Positions 40,361 through 47,371 of a DNA stretch of 47,371 nt are shown piece by piece. The first letter of the stretch is position 1; each line of letters begins with the position of its first letter. Origin of the DNA: Methylobacterium nonmethylotrophicum (lineage in GTDB: Bacteria; Pseudomonadota; Alphaproteobacteria; Rhizobiales; Beijerinckiaceae); assembly GCF_004745635.1 (NCBI RefSeq), contig NZ_SRLB01000045.1:1-47371 (forward strand), read 5' to 3'. The notes under the pieces are model-generated. The model was given only the letters and a program-made list of their open reading frames with translations, was not told the DNA's origin and did no database searches. The translations under genes and the position numbers were made by a program.

Positions 40361-42169
40361 ATGCTCGCCGCCCCGCTCCCCCAGGCCCGATCCGGAGAGG
40401 CGGCGGGGCGCTCGCCGTTCGAGCGTCCGGCCCTCGTCTGGCTCATCGTCGCGGCCGGGCTCGCCGGGGTCCTGTCCTGGCCCGATCTCGGGGCGGTCCT
40501 TCGCGCCTTGCGCCTGCCGGATACGGACGACGCGATGCGGCTCCTGCAGGTGCGCGACCTCCTGGCCGGCCAGCCGTGGTTCGACCTCGCCCAGCACCGC
40601 CATGCGGGCGCTCCCCCGATGCACTGGTCGCGCCTCGTCGACGCGCCGATCGCCGCCCTCGTCATCCTGGCGCGCCCCGTCCTCGGCGCGGCCCTGGCGG
40701 AGGGCGCGGCCGCGATCCTGTGGCCGCTGCTGCTCTTCTGCCTCTACGCCGTGATCCTCTACCGCGGGGTGCGGCGCGCCTTCGGCTGGCGCGCCGGGGC
40801 GCTCGCGGTCTTCGCCGGCACGCAGGCGGTGTTCGTCACAGGCCTGTTCGCGCCCGGGCGGATCGATCACCACAACGTCCAGATCTGCGCGGTGCTCGGC
40901 CTCGCCCTTCTCGTCGCCCGCCCGGCGCCGACCGGACGGGACGGGGCGCTCGCCGGGGCGCTCGCCGCCCTTTCCCTGGCGGTCGGCCTCGAGGCGCTGC
41001 CCGTCATCGCCGCCGCCGGGCTCGTGCTCGCCGCCACATGGCTTCGGGAAGGCCGCCCGGCCCTGCCGGCCTTCCTGGGCTTCGGCCTCGCCCTCGGGTT
41101 CGTCGCCCCGGCGCTCTACGTCGCCCAGACCGCGCCGGCGCTGTGGTCGACGAGCGCCTGCGACGCCCTGTCGCCCCCCTGGCTCTGGCTCTGCGCCGCG
41201 GCCGCCGTCACGGCCGCGGCCGCCGCCCTCCTGCGCGGGGGACCGGGCGCGCGGCTCGGGCTCCTCGCCGCCGGCGGCCTCGCCACGGCCGGCGGGTTCC
41301 TGGCGCTGTTCCCCGCCTGCGCCGCCGGGCCGTTCACCGCCATGCCGGATCTCGTGCGCGAGGGCTGGCTGCTGCAGGTGCGCGAGATGCGGCCGGTCTG
41401 GCAGGTCGCCCGGATGGCGCCCGAGGCGGTGCTCGCCGGCTACCTGCCGGTGCTGCTCGGCGCGGCCGCCGCGAGCCTGTGGGCCCTGCGGGGGCCGGAG
41501 TCCGCGGAGCGGCGCCTGATGGGCATCGCGGCCGGCGTGCTCTGGCTCGGCCTCGCGCTCGGCGCGGTGCAGTTCCGCGGCCTTTACGTCGCCGGTGCCT
41601 TCGTGCCCCTGGTGGCCGGCCCGGTCTTCGACCGGGCGGTCGCGCTCCTGCGTGCCCCCGAGGCGAGCCCGCGCCGGCGCCTCGGCGCGCTCGCCTTGAG
41701 CCTCGCCCTGTGCGGCAAGGTCTGGCTCCTGGCCGCCGCCCTGCCGCAGGCGCTCGCCGGCACCGACAAGACCCTGGAGGCCGACCACGCCGCCTGGCAG
41801 GGCTGCGGCGCCAAGCAGGCGGTCGCCGCCCTCGACGTCTTGCCGCCCGGGCTGATCCTCGCCGAGATCGATCTCGGCCCGAACCTGCTGCTGCACAGCC
41901 ACCACGCCGTCGTGGCGGCCCCCTACCACCGGGCGCTGCCCGGGCTGTCCGCCGCGCTCGAGGCGTTCCAGGAAGCTGCGGCCCTGCCGCGTGTGGCCGC
42001 GCGGGTGGGGGCGGACTACATCGTGGCCTGCGCCGCCCCGGCCAAGCCGGACGAGGTGCCGACCTTCGCGGCCCGGCTCGGCCGCGGCGAGGTCGCCCCG
42101 CCCGGGCTCGAGCCGGTCCCGGTGCAGGGCACGCCGTTGCGGGTCTGGCGCCTCCGGCCGGCGCCGTGA
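40361..42169 (+). CDS. Polytopic membrane protein, GT-C glycosyltransferase-like
   Basis: The protein has 602 residues from ATG 40361, with AGGA 7 bp upstream; GTG 40316 is an alternative. About a dozen hydrophobic helices follow a first loop carrying LPDTDDAMRLLQVRDLLAGQPWFDLAQHR and MHWSRLVDAPIAAL. An acidic D-x-D-D motif in the first periplasmic loop and the C-terminal soluble domain (about 480-600) resemble GT-C enzymes such as STT3- or ArnT-type transferases, which use polyprenyl-phosphate sugars. The assignment is by architecture, not close similarity. The gene is followed after 10 bp by a DUF1499 gene and then an amine-oxidase-like gene, forming an operon. Confidence 0.65.
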   Translation: MLAAPLPQARSGEAAGRSPFERPALVWLIVAAGLAGVLSWPDLGAVLRALRLPDTDDAMRLLQVRDLLAGQPWFDLAQHRHAGAPPMHWSRLVDAPIAALVILARPVLGAALAEGAAAILWPLLLFCLYAVILYRGVRRAFGWRAGALAVFAGTQAVFVTGLFAPGRIDHHNVQICAVLGLALLVARPAPTGRDGALAGALAALSLAVGLEALPVIAAAGLVLAATWLREGRPALPAFLGFGLALGFVAPALYVAQTAPALWSTSACDALSPPWLWLCAAAAVTAAAAALLRGGPGARLGLLAAGGLATAGGFLALFPACAAGPFTAMPDLVREGWLLQVREMRPVWQVARMAPEAVLAGYLPVLLGAAAASLWALRGPESAERRLMGIAAGVLWLGLALGAVQFRGLYVAGAFVPLVAGPVFDRAVALLRAPEASPRRRLGALALSLALCGKVWLLAAALPQALAGTDKTLEADHAAWQGCGAKQAVAALDVLPPGLILAEIDLGPNLLLHSHHAVVAAPYHRALPGLSAALEAFQEAAALPRVAARVGADYIVACAAPAKPDEVPTFAARLGRGEVAPPGLEPVPVQGTPLRVWRLRPAP

Positions 42170-42179
42170 GGTTTTTCTG

Positions 42180-42734
42180 GTGATCGGGCGAATCGCCGCA
42201 CTCCTGCTCCTCGCCCTCGTCCTCGCGGCCCTGGCGGCGGCGGCGCTGGCGGTCGCTCGCGGCGAGGAGCCCGGCGGCATCGAGGAGGTGTGGATCGCCC
42301 TCCTCGGCCCGCCGGATCTCGGCCCGGTGGACTTCGCCGCCCTGCGCCGCCGGCCCTCCCGCGCCGATGCGCTCGCCTGCGCGCCCGATGTCTGTCCGCT
42401 GGCCGCGGCCGACGCGGTGCCGCCGGACTATTCCGTCGCGGGCGCGCGCCTGCGCGAGATCGTGCGGTCGTTCGCCGAGGCCGAGCCGCGGACGGCGCTC
42501 GTCTTCACCGACCGCTGGGGCGAGCAGGACCGCTACGTCGCCCGCTCCGCCGTGCTTCGCTGCCCCGACACCGTCACGGTCGAGATCGTCGGGCGCGGGG
42601 AGGGCCGTTCCAGCCTCGCGCTCTACATCCGCAGCCAGGCCGGCTGCCCGGTCCCGGCGACAAGCCGCGCGCGCCTGACCCGCTGGCTCGACGGGATCGC
42701 GGCGGCGGCCGGAACCGAATCGACCAAGGGGTGA
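42180..42734 (+). CDS. DUF1499 protein, small membrane-anchored form
   Basis: The protein has 184 residues from GTG 42180, with GAGG 8 bp upstream. One N-terminal helix (IAALLLLALVLAALAAAALAVA) anchors a soluble domain of DUF1499 type: GPVDFAALRRRPSRADALACAPDVC, GARLREIVRSFAEAEPRTALVF, DRYVARSAVLRCPDTVTVEIV and SSLALYIRSQAGCPVPATSRARLTRWLDGI. It is probably periplasmic. Three conserved cysteines are visible. The gene sits between the GT-C-like gene and the FAD gene, overlapping the latter by 1 bp (TGATG). Differs strongly from the three-helix DUF1499 protein at 8413-9192. Confidence 0.8.
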   Translation: MIGRIAALLLLALVLAALAAAALAVARGEEPGGIEEVWIALLGPPDLGPVDFAALRRRPSRADALACAPDVCPLAAADAVPPDYSVAGARLREIVRSFAEAEPRTALVFTDRWGEQDRYVARSAVLRCPDTVTVEIVGRGEGRSSLALYIRSQAGCPVPATSRARLTRWLDGIAAAAGTESTKG

Positions 42735-44080
42735 TGACCCGGATGCCGCGCGCCGCCCAACAGCACCCCGCCCAACAGCACCCCGCCCATGAGCACCTGC
42801 CGCCCACCAGCGTTCCGCCGCTGGCGGATCTGCCCGCCACGCCCGACGTCGCGGTGATCGGCGCCGGGGCTGCCGGCATCGGCGCGGCGCGGCGCCTGCG
42901 GGCCCACGGCCTGTCGGTGGCGGTGCTGGAGGCCCGCACGCGGCTCGGCGGCCGCACGGTGACCACGTCCCTGCGCGGGCACCCGGTCGATCTCGGAGCG
43001 CACTGGCTCCATGCCGGGCCGATCAACCCCCTGGTGACGCTGGGTTTCCAACGCGGCGAGCCCTTGCGCCGGGCCGCGCAGGAGAGCCATCTCTGGGTCG
43101 GCCGGCGCCCGGGGAGGCCGGCGGAGGAGGCCGCCTTCGGCCGCGCCTGGGCGGTCGCCGACCGGGCGATGACCGACGGCGCCCGGCTCCACGGCGCCGA
43201 CCGGCCCGCCGCCGCCGCCCTGCCGCCCGGCCTCGGGCCCTGGGGGCAGCGGGTCGCCCTGGTGCACGGCCTCGTCTCCGGCCGGCCGCTCTCCGAGGTC
43301 AGCCTGCACGACTTCCCCAGCATGGAGTACGGCGACAACTTCTTCATCGCCGGCGGCTACGGCGCCTACCTCTCCCGCCTCGCTGCCGGCCTGCCGGTGG
43401 CGCTCGATGCGCCCGTCGCCGCCCTCGACTGGTCGGCGGAGGGGGTACGGCTCGATCTCGGCCCGCGCGGCGCCCTGCGCGCGCGGGCCGCCCTCGTCAC
43501 CGCCCCGATGATGGTGATGCAGGAGCCGAGCCCGGCCTTGCGCTTCGCCCCCGCCCTGCCGGATCCGGTGCGCGCGGCCATCGACGGCTTTCGCCCGGGC
43601 GTCTACGAGCACGTGGTGCTGCACTGGCCGTCCTCGCCGTTCCGCGGCCGCGACCGGCTGGCGAGCCTGATCGGCGGCAGGCTGCAGCCGCCGGGCCTGC
43701 TGACGCGGGTCGACGGCACCCCGTTCCACTATTTCGAGCTCGACGTGCCGCTGGCCCTCCGCCTCGACGCCGCCCGGGCCGGGGCCGACGGCGCGCGGCG
43801 GCTGGTGCGCGAGACGCTGGCCGAGCAGGTCGGCCGCGGGCGCCTGCGTGACCTCGCCGTGCCGGCGGTGACCGAGTGGCGCCACGATCCCTGGTCCCGC
43901 GGCTCCTGGGCGGTGGTCCCGCCGGGCCATGCCGGGGCCCGCGACCTCCTGAAGGAGCCGGTGGCCGAGCGGATCTGGTTTGCCGGCGAGGCCCTGTCGC
44001 GGGCGCAATGGGGCACGGCGGGCGGCGCCTTCGCGGAGGGCGAGCGGGCGGCCGACGCGATCGCGGCGGCCCTGCACTAA
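42734..44080 (+). CDS. FAD-dependent amine-oxidase-like protein
   Basis: The protein has 448 residues from ATG 42734 (overlap with the preceding stop; AAGGGG upstream). The N-terminal 35 residues contain a short DNA-level tandem repeat that gives QQHPA-QQHPA-HEH. Then comes the FAD motif DVAVIGAGAAGIGAARRLRAHGLSVAVLEARTRLGGRT (about 38-75), DLGAHWLHAG (typical of flavin monoamine oxidases) and the C-terminal FAD-closing RIWFAGEALSRAQWGTAGGAFAEGERAADAI. It should oxidise an amine or dehydrogenate a related substrate. The substrate is unknown and no secretion signal is seen. Last gene of the three-gene operon. Confidence 0.85.
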   Translation: MTRMPRAAQQHPAQQHPAHEHLPPTSVPPLADLPATPDVAVIGAGAAGIGAARRLRAHGLSVAVLEARTRLGGRTVTTSLRGHPVDLGAHWLHAGPINPLVTLGFQRGEPLRRAAQESHLWVGRRPGRPAEEAAFGRAWAVADRAMTDGARLHGADRPAAAALPPGLGPWGQRVALVHGLVSGRPLSEVSLHDFPSMEYGDNFFIAGGYGAYLSRLAAGLPVALDAPVAALDWSAEGVRLDLGPRGALRARAALVTAPMMVMQEPSPALRFAPALPDPVRAAIDGFRPGVYEHVVLHWPSSPFRGRDRLASLIGGRLQPPGLLTRVDGTPFHYFELDVPLALRLDAARAGADGARRLVRETLAEQVGRGRLRDLAVPAVTEWRHDPWSRGSWAVVPPGHAGARDLLKEPVAERIWFAGEALSRAQWGTAGGAFAEGERAADAIAAALH

Positions 44081-44104
44081 GGTCCCGTTTGGCTTTCCGG
44101 GACC
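44081..44104 (+). terminator. Hairpin after amine-oxidase-like gene
   Basis: GGTCCCG and CGGGACC pair around a 10-nt loop (TTTGGCTTTC), directly after the stop codon. It marks the probable end of the operon begun at 40361. Confidence 0.5.
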
Positions 44105-44122
44105 GACGCCTACATCCCCGCC

Positions 44123-44599
44123 ATGCTCACGCGCCTCGTCACCCTGCTGCTCCTCATCGGCCTGGCCTGCGCCGCCGAGTCCCGGGCCCAGCCCCTGACC
44201 CGCAACGTCCTCAAGGGCGCCTGCGAGAAGCTCGTCATCGCCGGGCGGGACGTCAGCCCGACCTGCGGCGACAGCATCGTCAACCTGGTCCAGGGCCGGC
44301 GAACCTCGTTCGACTTCACCTCCAGCGACGGCACCACGGTGAGCTTCAGCGGCACCGGCATGCCGCAGGACCGCCAGGAGGAGGTCGGCGTCGACGCGCT
44401 CCAGCCGGTGAGCGCCGTGATCCTGAGCGTGAAGAGCGCCGACGGCGGCATCACCCGCGACACCCTGATGACCGTCGGCTCCTGCCGCTTCCCGCCCGCG
44501 GCCTCCGGCCGCGCCACCGTCGCCTGCGCGGCCGACACCCAGCGCGGCCGGTTCGAGGGGACGTTCACCACGTCGAGCGACGCGGCGCCGGGGAAGTAG
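44123..44599 (+). CDS. Exported hypothetical protein
   Basis: The protein has 158 residues. The signal peptide MLTRLVTLLLLIGLACAAESRAQ is followed by a small, probably beta-rich domain with cysteines in LKGACEKLVI, SPTCGDSIVNL, GSCRFPP and VACAAD, spaced for two disulfides. Other visible segments are RRTSFDFTSSDGTTVSFSGTG and SAVILSVKSADGGI. I do not recognise the family. It lies 42 bp after the amine-oxidase gene behind a hairpin and converges on the HicB-like gene (29-bp gap). Periplasmic location expected. Confidence 0.7.
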   Translation: MLTRLVTLLLLIGLACAAESRAQPLTRNVLKGACEKLVIAGRDVSPTCGDSIVNLVQGRRTSFDFTSSDGTTVSFSGTGMPQDRQEEVGVDALQPVSAVILSVKSADGGITRDTLMTVGSCRFPPAASGRATVACAADTQRGRFEGTFTTSSDAAPGK

Positions 44600-44628
44600 C
44601 GTCGGTCTGGAAGAGTGCCGGATCGGGC

Positions 44629-45033
44629 CTATGGTCGCTCCGCGCGACCGGTCGTCCGGTGACGCGATGAGAGCGCCCTCGGCCGGCTCTTCCGGGCTGC
44701 CGCCCGCAGCGCATCTTCGGTCCACTGCGCCAGGCTCTTGCCGGCGCGTTCCGCAGCCCGCGCGGCCTGCGCGTGAACGCTCGGATCGACCCGGACCATC
44801 AGCTCGCCGGAGAACATCGTCTCGGGCGCCTTGCCGATCCGCTCACAGGTCCCGACGAAATCGTCTGCCGCCTCGCGGAAGGCGCTCACCAGTTCCGGCA
44901 CGCTCTCGGCGTGAAAGCCGACGATATCGTCGATGCCGGCAATGTGGCCGATGACCGCCTCATCCTCTGCGCTGAATTCGTCCCGCGCGACGAAGCCCTT
45001 GTCGGCCAGCGTGGTGTTCACGGGCCGGGTCAT
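44629..45033 (-). CDS. hicB: HicB-like protein without adjacent HicA
   Basis: The protein has 134 residues from ATG 45031-45033 (MTRPVNTTLADKGFVARDEF); two ATGs at 45066 and 45060 are less likely. The N-terminal half (IAGIDDIVGFHAESVPELVSAFREAADDFVGTCERIGKAPE) is the degraded-RNaseH-like HicB fold, followed by a C-terminal ribbon-helix-helix: FSGELMVRVDPSVHAQAARAAERAGKSLAQWTEDALRAAA. HicB normally neutralises the mRNA-cleaving toxin HicA, encoded next to it, and represses the operon. I find no HicA frame in the 216 bp upstream or in the 29 bp downstream. It may be a solitary regulator or antitoxin remnant. The Arg-rich tail is unusual. Confidence 0.8.
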   Translation of the reverse strand: MTRPVNTTLADKGFVARDEFSAEDEAVIGHIAGIDDIVGFHAESVPELVSAFREAADDFVGTCERIGKAPETMFSGELMVRVDPSVHAQAARAAERAGKSLAQWTEDALRAAARKSRPRALSSRHRTTGRAERP

Positions 45034-45190
45034 GGCCTCGTCCCGATCTTCGGCAGACATTCGCATGATCGGTCCATCGCCACGATCGTTGCGGGCTGCC
45101 GCCGATGGCCGCCCGGCCACCGCCGTTGCGGTGTTCGCGGCGGGAAACGTCACGCGATCGGGCCGAGCCCCGGAGTGTCGGGGAGGACGC

Positions 45191-45234
45191 AGCCCGGAAT
45201 GCAGTCGGGAGGGTGCCCGGACGGCAGCCGGGCT
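45191..45234 (-). terminator. Weak hairpin after small exported gene
   Basis: AGCCCGG (45191-45197) and CCGGGCT (45228-45234) pair across a 30-nt loop just past the stop of the small exported protein. The large loop makes function doubtful. The rest of the gap 45034-45249 shows no gene. Confidence 0.3.
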
Positions 45235-45249
45235 GACCTCGCGCCCGGT

Positions 45250-45567
45250 TCAATCCCGGCAGGTGATGCGGATCGGGCGCTCGGAGACCTTCACGGCCGG
45301 GGCCGTCTCGATCGCGCCGGTATACTCGTCCTGGGCGGCGACGCCGTAGGAGGCCGCCTTGGCGTAGCCCTGCGACTCGCACCAGGCATCCGCCACCACC
45401 TGGCCGCACTCGCCGCCGGTCGTCAGGCACTCGGCGACGCCGTAGCCGTCGCTGGAGGGGATCAGGAAGGTCTTCTCCACGCCGGCCGTCTGCGCGGCGG
45501 CCAGGGCCGGCGTTCCGGCAAAGACCAGGACACCGAGGGCGCTGAGGACGGCGAGGGTGCGACGCAT
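45250..45567 (-). CDS. Small exported cysteine-containing hypothetical protein
   Basis: The protein has 105 residues from ATG 45565-45567, with AAGG upstream. The signal peptide MRRTLAVLSALGVLVFAGTPALA is followed by a mature part with VEKTFLIPSSDGYGVAECLTTGGECGQVVADAWCESQGYAKAASYGVA and a last cysteine in RITCRD. Four cysteines suggest two disulfides in the periplasm. The pattern is familiar from small exported proteins of Rhizobiales, but I know no function. It is divergent from cysS. Confidence 0.75.
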   Translation of the reverse strand: MRRTLAVLSALGVLVFAGTPALAAAQTAGVEKTFLIPSSDGYGVAECLTTGGECGQVVADAWCESQGYAKAASYGVAAQDEYTGAIETAPAVKVSERPIRITCRD

Positions 45568-45914
45568 GGGGGAAACCTTCTGAACGGAGCCGTCGGCATC
45601 CGGCTCCGGCCCGACACTGGGCGTGGGTGGTAAACAAATTCTGTACGCATCGTGCGTGCGCACCGATTACGCAGGGTCCGGCAGGGGCTTGAGGCCCGCG
45701 GCGCCTGGCGTCTCGAATTGCTCGCCGAATTGGGCTAACCCGGATCCGCCCGCCGGGGCGTCTCCACCGTGCAACAGGCCGCCGCCCGGTCGCCCGCGCC
45801 GGCGGCGCCCGGGACCGGGGCCGGCCGGGTCTGAGCCTCGGTCCGGCAACGACTTAGAACCTCGGCCGGAGCGCCCCGCGGCGGCCCGGCCCGACCCCCT
45901 CCCGCAGGTGTTTC
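45568..45914. other. 347-bp divergent region before cysS
   Basis: I see no gene here. The part near 45630-45680 is AT-richer (GGTAAACAAATTCTGTACGC) and probably holds promoters for the exported protein and/or cysS. A small inverted repeat, GTGCGTGCGCAC, lies at about 45653-45664. No T-box or other known riboswitch structure is evident. Confidence 0.5.
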
Positions 45915-47297
45915 ATGGCCTCGCTGTTGCGCCTCTACAACACGCTTTCCCGGGCCAAGGAGCCGCTCCGGCCGATCGATTCGGGCCGGGTGCGGATGTA
46001 TGCCTGCGGGCCGACCGTTTACGACGCCGCCCATATCGGCAACGCCCGGCCGCTGATCGTCTTCGACCTGCTCTTCCGGCTGCTGCGCCACCTCTACGGG
46101 GCGGACGCGGTCACCTATGCCCGCAACGTCACGGACGTCGACGACAAGATCAACGCCCGGGCGGCGGAGCGCGGCATCACCATCCGGGCCCTCACCGACG
46201 AGACCCTGGCGCAGTTCCACGACGACATCCGCCGCCTCGGCATCCTGATGCCGGAGGACGTGAACGTCGCGGGCCAGCCGCCGGCGATGATCGAGCCGCG
46301 GGCGACCGACCACATCGTCGAGATGACGACGCTGATCGACCGGCTGGTCATGGCCGGCCACGCCTACGTCGCCGCGGACCACGTGCTGTTCGACGTGCCG
46401 TCGATGCCCGATTACGGCGCGCTCTCGCGCCGCCCCCTCGACGAGATGGAGGCCGGGGCCCGGGTCGACGTCGCGCCCTACAAGCGCTCGCCCCTCGACT
46501 TCGTGCTGTGGAAGCCCTCTAAGCCGGCCGAGCCGTCCTGGCCCTCGCCGGCCGGCATCGCGGCGCCCGGGCGCCCGGGCTGGCACATCGAGTGCTCGGC
46601 GATGGCCTGGAAACATCTCGGCGAGACCTTCGACATCCATGCCGGCGGCATCGACCTGGTGTTTCCCCACCACGAGAACGAGGTGGCGCAGTCGCGCTGC
46701 TGCTTCGACACGCCCGTGATGGCCAACATCTGGCTCCACAACGGCTTCCTGCAGGTCGAGGGGGAGAAGATGTCGAAGTCGCTGGGCAACTTCGTCACCC
46801 TGCGCGCGGTGCTGGCGGACTGGCCCGGCGAGGTCGTGCGCCTCGCCATGCTGCGCACCCATTACCGCCAGCCGATCGACTGGACCCTGCGCGGCCTGGA
46901 AGAGGCGAGCCGCACCCTCGACCGCTGGTACGAGGCCGCCGGCGACGCCGCGCCCGGTCCCGCGCCGGAGACGGTGCTCGAGCCGCTGCTCGACGACCTC
47001 AACACCCCGGCGGCCCTCGGCGAGGTCCACCGCCTCGCCGACCCGGCGGCGCTCAGGGCCGGCGCGGGTCTCCTCGGCCTCCTCGGCCAGACCCGGACCG
47101 CGCGCGACCAGGCGGCGGTGGCGGCCTCCGGCGTCGACGCGGCGGCGGTGGAGGGGCTGATCGCCGAGCGGAAGGCGGCCCGCGCCCGCAAGGACTGGGC
47201 GGAATCCGACCGCCTCCGCGCGGCCCTGACGGCGCTTGGCGTGACGGTGAAGGACAACAAGGACGGGACGACGACCTGGACGGTGAGCCGGGACTAG
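45915..47297 (+). CDS. cysS: Cysteinyl-tRNA synthetase
   Basis: The protein has 460 residues, the normal bacterial length. The class I signatures are intact: YACGPTVYDAAHIGNARP with the HIGN motif and the first zinc cysteine, and KMSKSLGNFVTLR. Further zinc ligands are in GWHIECSAMAWKHLG and FPHHENEVAQS. It charges tRNA(Cys) with cysteine in the cytosol. The C-terminal anticodon-binding part is complete (ALTALGVTVKDNKDGTTTWTVSRD). The TAG stop at 47295-47297 is part of CTAG, immediately followed by what looks like the end of an insertion sequence, so the original stop or 3' region may have been altered by insertion. Confidence 0.96.
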   Translation: MASLLRLYNTLSRAKEPLRPIDSGRVRMYACGPTVYDAAHIGNARPLIVFDLLFRLLRHLYGADAVTYARNVTDVDDKINARAAERGITIRALTDETLAQFHDDIRRLGILMPEDVNVAGQPPAMIEPRATDHIVEMTTLIDRLVMAGHAYVAADHVLFDVPSMPDYGALSRRPLDEMEAGARVDVAPYKRSPLDFVLWKPSKPAEPSWPSPAGIAAPGRPGWHIECSAMAWKHLGETFDIHAGGIDLVFPHHENEVAQSRCCFDTPVMANIWLHNGFLQVEGEKMSKSLGNFVTLRAVLADWPGEVVRLAMLRTHYRQPIDWTLRGLEEASRTLDRWYEAAGDAAPGPAPETVLEPLLDDLNTPAALGEVHRLADPAALRAGAGLLGLLGQTRTARDQAAVAASGVDAAAVEGLIAERKAARARKDWAESDRLRAALTALGVTVKDNKDGTTTWTVSRD

Positions 47298-47371
47298 GGC
47301 CTGTTGTCACTTGAACCACAGTAGTGTGGAGGCAAGGCAAAGGACGCCCATGAAGCTGACGGCGGTCTTTT
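47298..47371 (-). mobile_element. Edge of an insertion sequence (runs off the window)
   Basis: The sequence GGGCCTGTTGTCACTTGAAC begins directly after the cysS stop region and has the look of an IS terminus. It contains the 3' end of a transposase frame on the minus strand (listed separately). CTAG at 47294-47297 could be the target-site duplication. The other end is outside the window. Confidence 0.6.
47307..47371 (-). CDS. Transposase C-terminus (partial, IS5-like)
   Basis: Only the last 20 codons and TGA (47307-47309) are visible: KTAVSFMGVLCLASTLLWFK. A conserved K-(T)-A-x-x-F/Y start followed by a hydrophobic helix ending in W-x-(K/R) is how many IS5-type (DDE) transposases end. Family assignment rests on this short tail and on the adjoining end sequence. 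The gene is read toward cysS, so the two converge. Confidence 0.6.
   Translation of the reverse strand, partial: KTAVSFMGVLCLASTLLWFK

Noticed and set aside
38792..42280. 1162-residue minus-strand open frame spanning the FAD gene and the GT-C-like gene
   Set aside because: It is out of frame with the FAD gene and antisense to the membrane protein gene; its content is low-complexity Arg/Gly/Pro. The real frames have clear motifs.
45034..45249. A HicA toxin gene upstream of hicB
   Set aside because: I looked for a short frame with the HicA pattern (lysine-rich start, G-S/D-H motif). Neither strand offers one, and the open extension upstream of hicB is low-complexity.
45568..45914. T-box or cysteine-responsive leader for cysS
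   Set aside because: No specifier stem, T-box sequence or terminator/antiterminator pair is visible; T-boxes are also rare in alphaproteobacteria.

Overview
The window looks like chromosomal DNA from a very GC-rich alphaproteobacterium, most likely a Methylobacterium/Methylorubrum-type member of the Rhizobiales. The reasons are the strong G/C third-position bias throughout, a fused PuuE-UraD ureide enzyme, a PleC/DivJ/PdhS-like cell-cycle kinase, a phasin with a TGC/GCA palindrome upstream, an NDUFA9-type complex I accessory protein, DUF2865 and DUF1499 proteins, and several families of intergenic palindromes. The genus is inferred from recognised families, not from a search. I count 43 coding regions. 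The first (a chemoreceptor) and the last (a transposase) run off the ends of the window. I saw no rRNA, tRNA, CRISPR array or prophage.

Layout. 1-5.9 kb: soluble PAS chemoreceptor (cut off), class III aminotransferase, YkgJ-like Cys-cluster protein, FCD-type GntR regulator and an exported aldose 1-epimerase. 5.9-9.2 kb: MarR regulator divergent from an AlkK-like acyl-CoA ligase, then a DUF1499 membrane protein. 9.2-12.2 kb: metallo-beta-lactamase-fold hydrolase with a 37-residue membrane ORF upstream, a DUF2865 protein and a CsbD-like stress protein. 12.4-16.0 kb: a tight leftward run (2'-5' RNA ligase-like, PAP2 phosphatase, enoyl-CoA hydratase, threonine/serine dehydratase, prolyl-tRNA editing protein), with two 1-bp stop/start overlaps, ending at a strong hairpin. 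16.1-22 kb: AlgJ/AlgX-like SGNH protein, glutathionyl-hydroquinone-reductase-type GST, PuuE-UraD fusion, GT4 glycosyltransferase and rhodanese; the gaps here hold most of the palindromic repeats.

22.2-26.7 kb: an RND efflux adaptor and pump without an outer-membrane channel or linked regulator; a perfect 16-bp palindrome lies in front. 26.8-32.9 kb (leftward): KgtP-like MFS permease, an orphan ABC substrate-binding protein and a 1014-residue multi-PAS histidine kinase. 33.2-36.7 kb: phasin with a textbook terminator, two small proteins, an NDUFA9-like protein and DUF2243 plus a small overlapping ORF. 36.8-44.6 kb: a coiled-coil/peptidoglycan-binding membrane protein whose 5' end is clearly AT-richer than its surroundings. 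Next come a UDP-galactopyranose-mutase-like FAD protein, and divergent from it a coupled set (GT-C-like membrane protein, DUF1499 protein, FAD amine-oxidase-like protein). 44.6-47.4 kb: a HicB-like protein without HicA, a small exported protein, cysS and the edge of an insertion sequence touching the cysS stop codon.

Most of the window is ordinary housekeeping and accessory metabolism. I do not see a clear new defence or biosynthetic system. The best candidates for a second look are the 36.7-44.1 kb envelope cluster, the families of repeated palindromes, the 34-bp tandem array before the aminotransferase and the five-gene leftward run.
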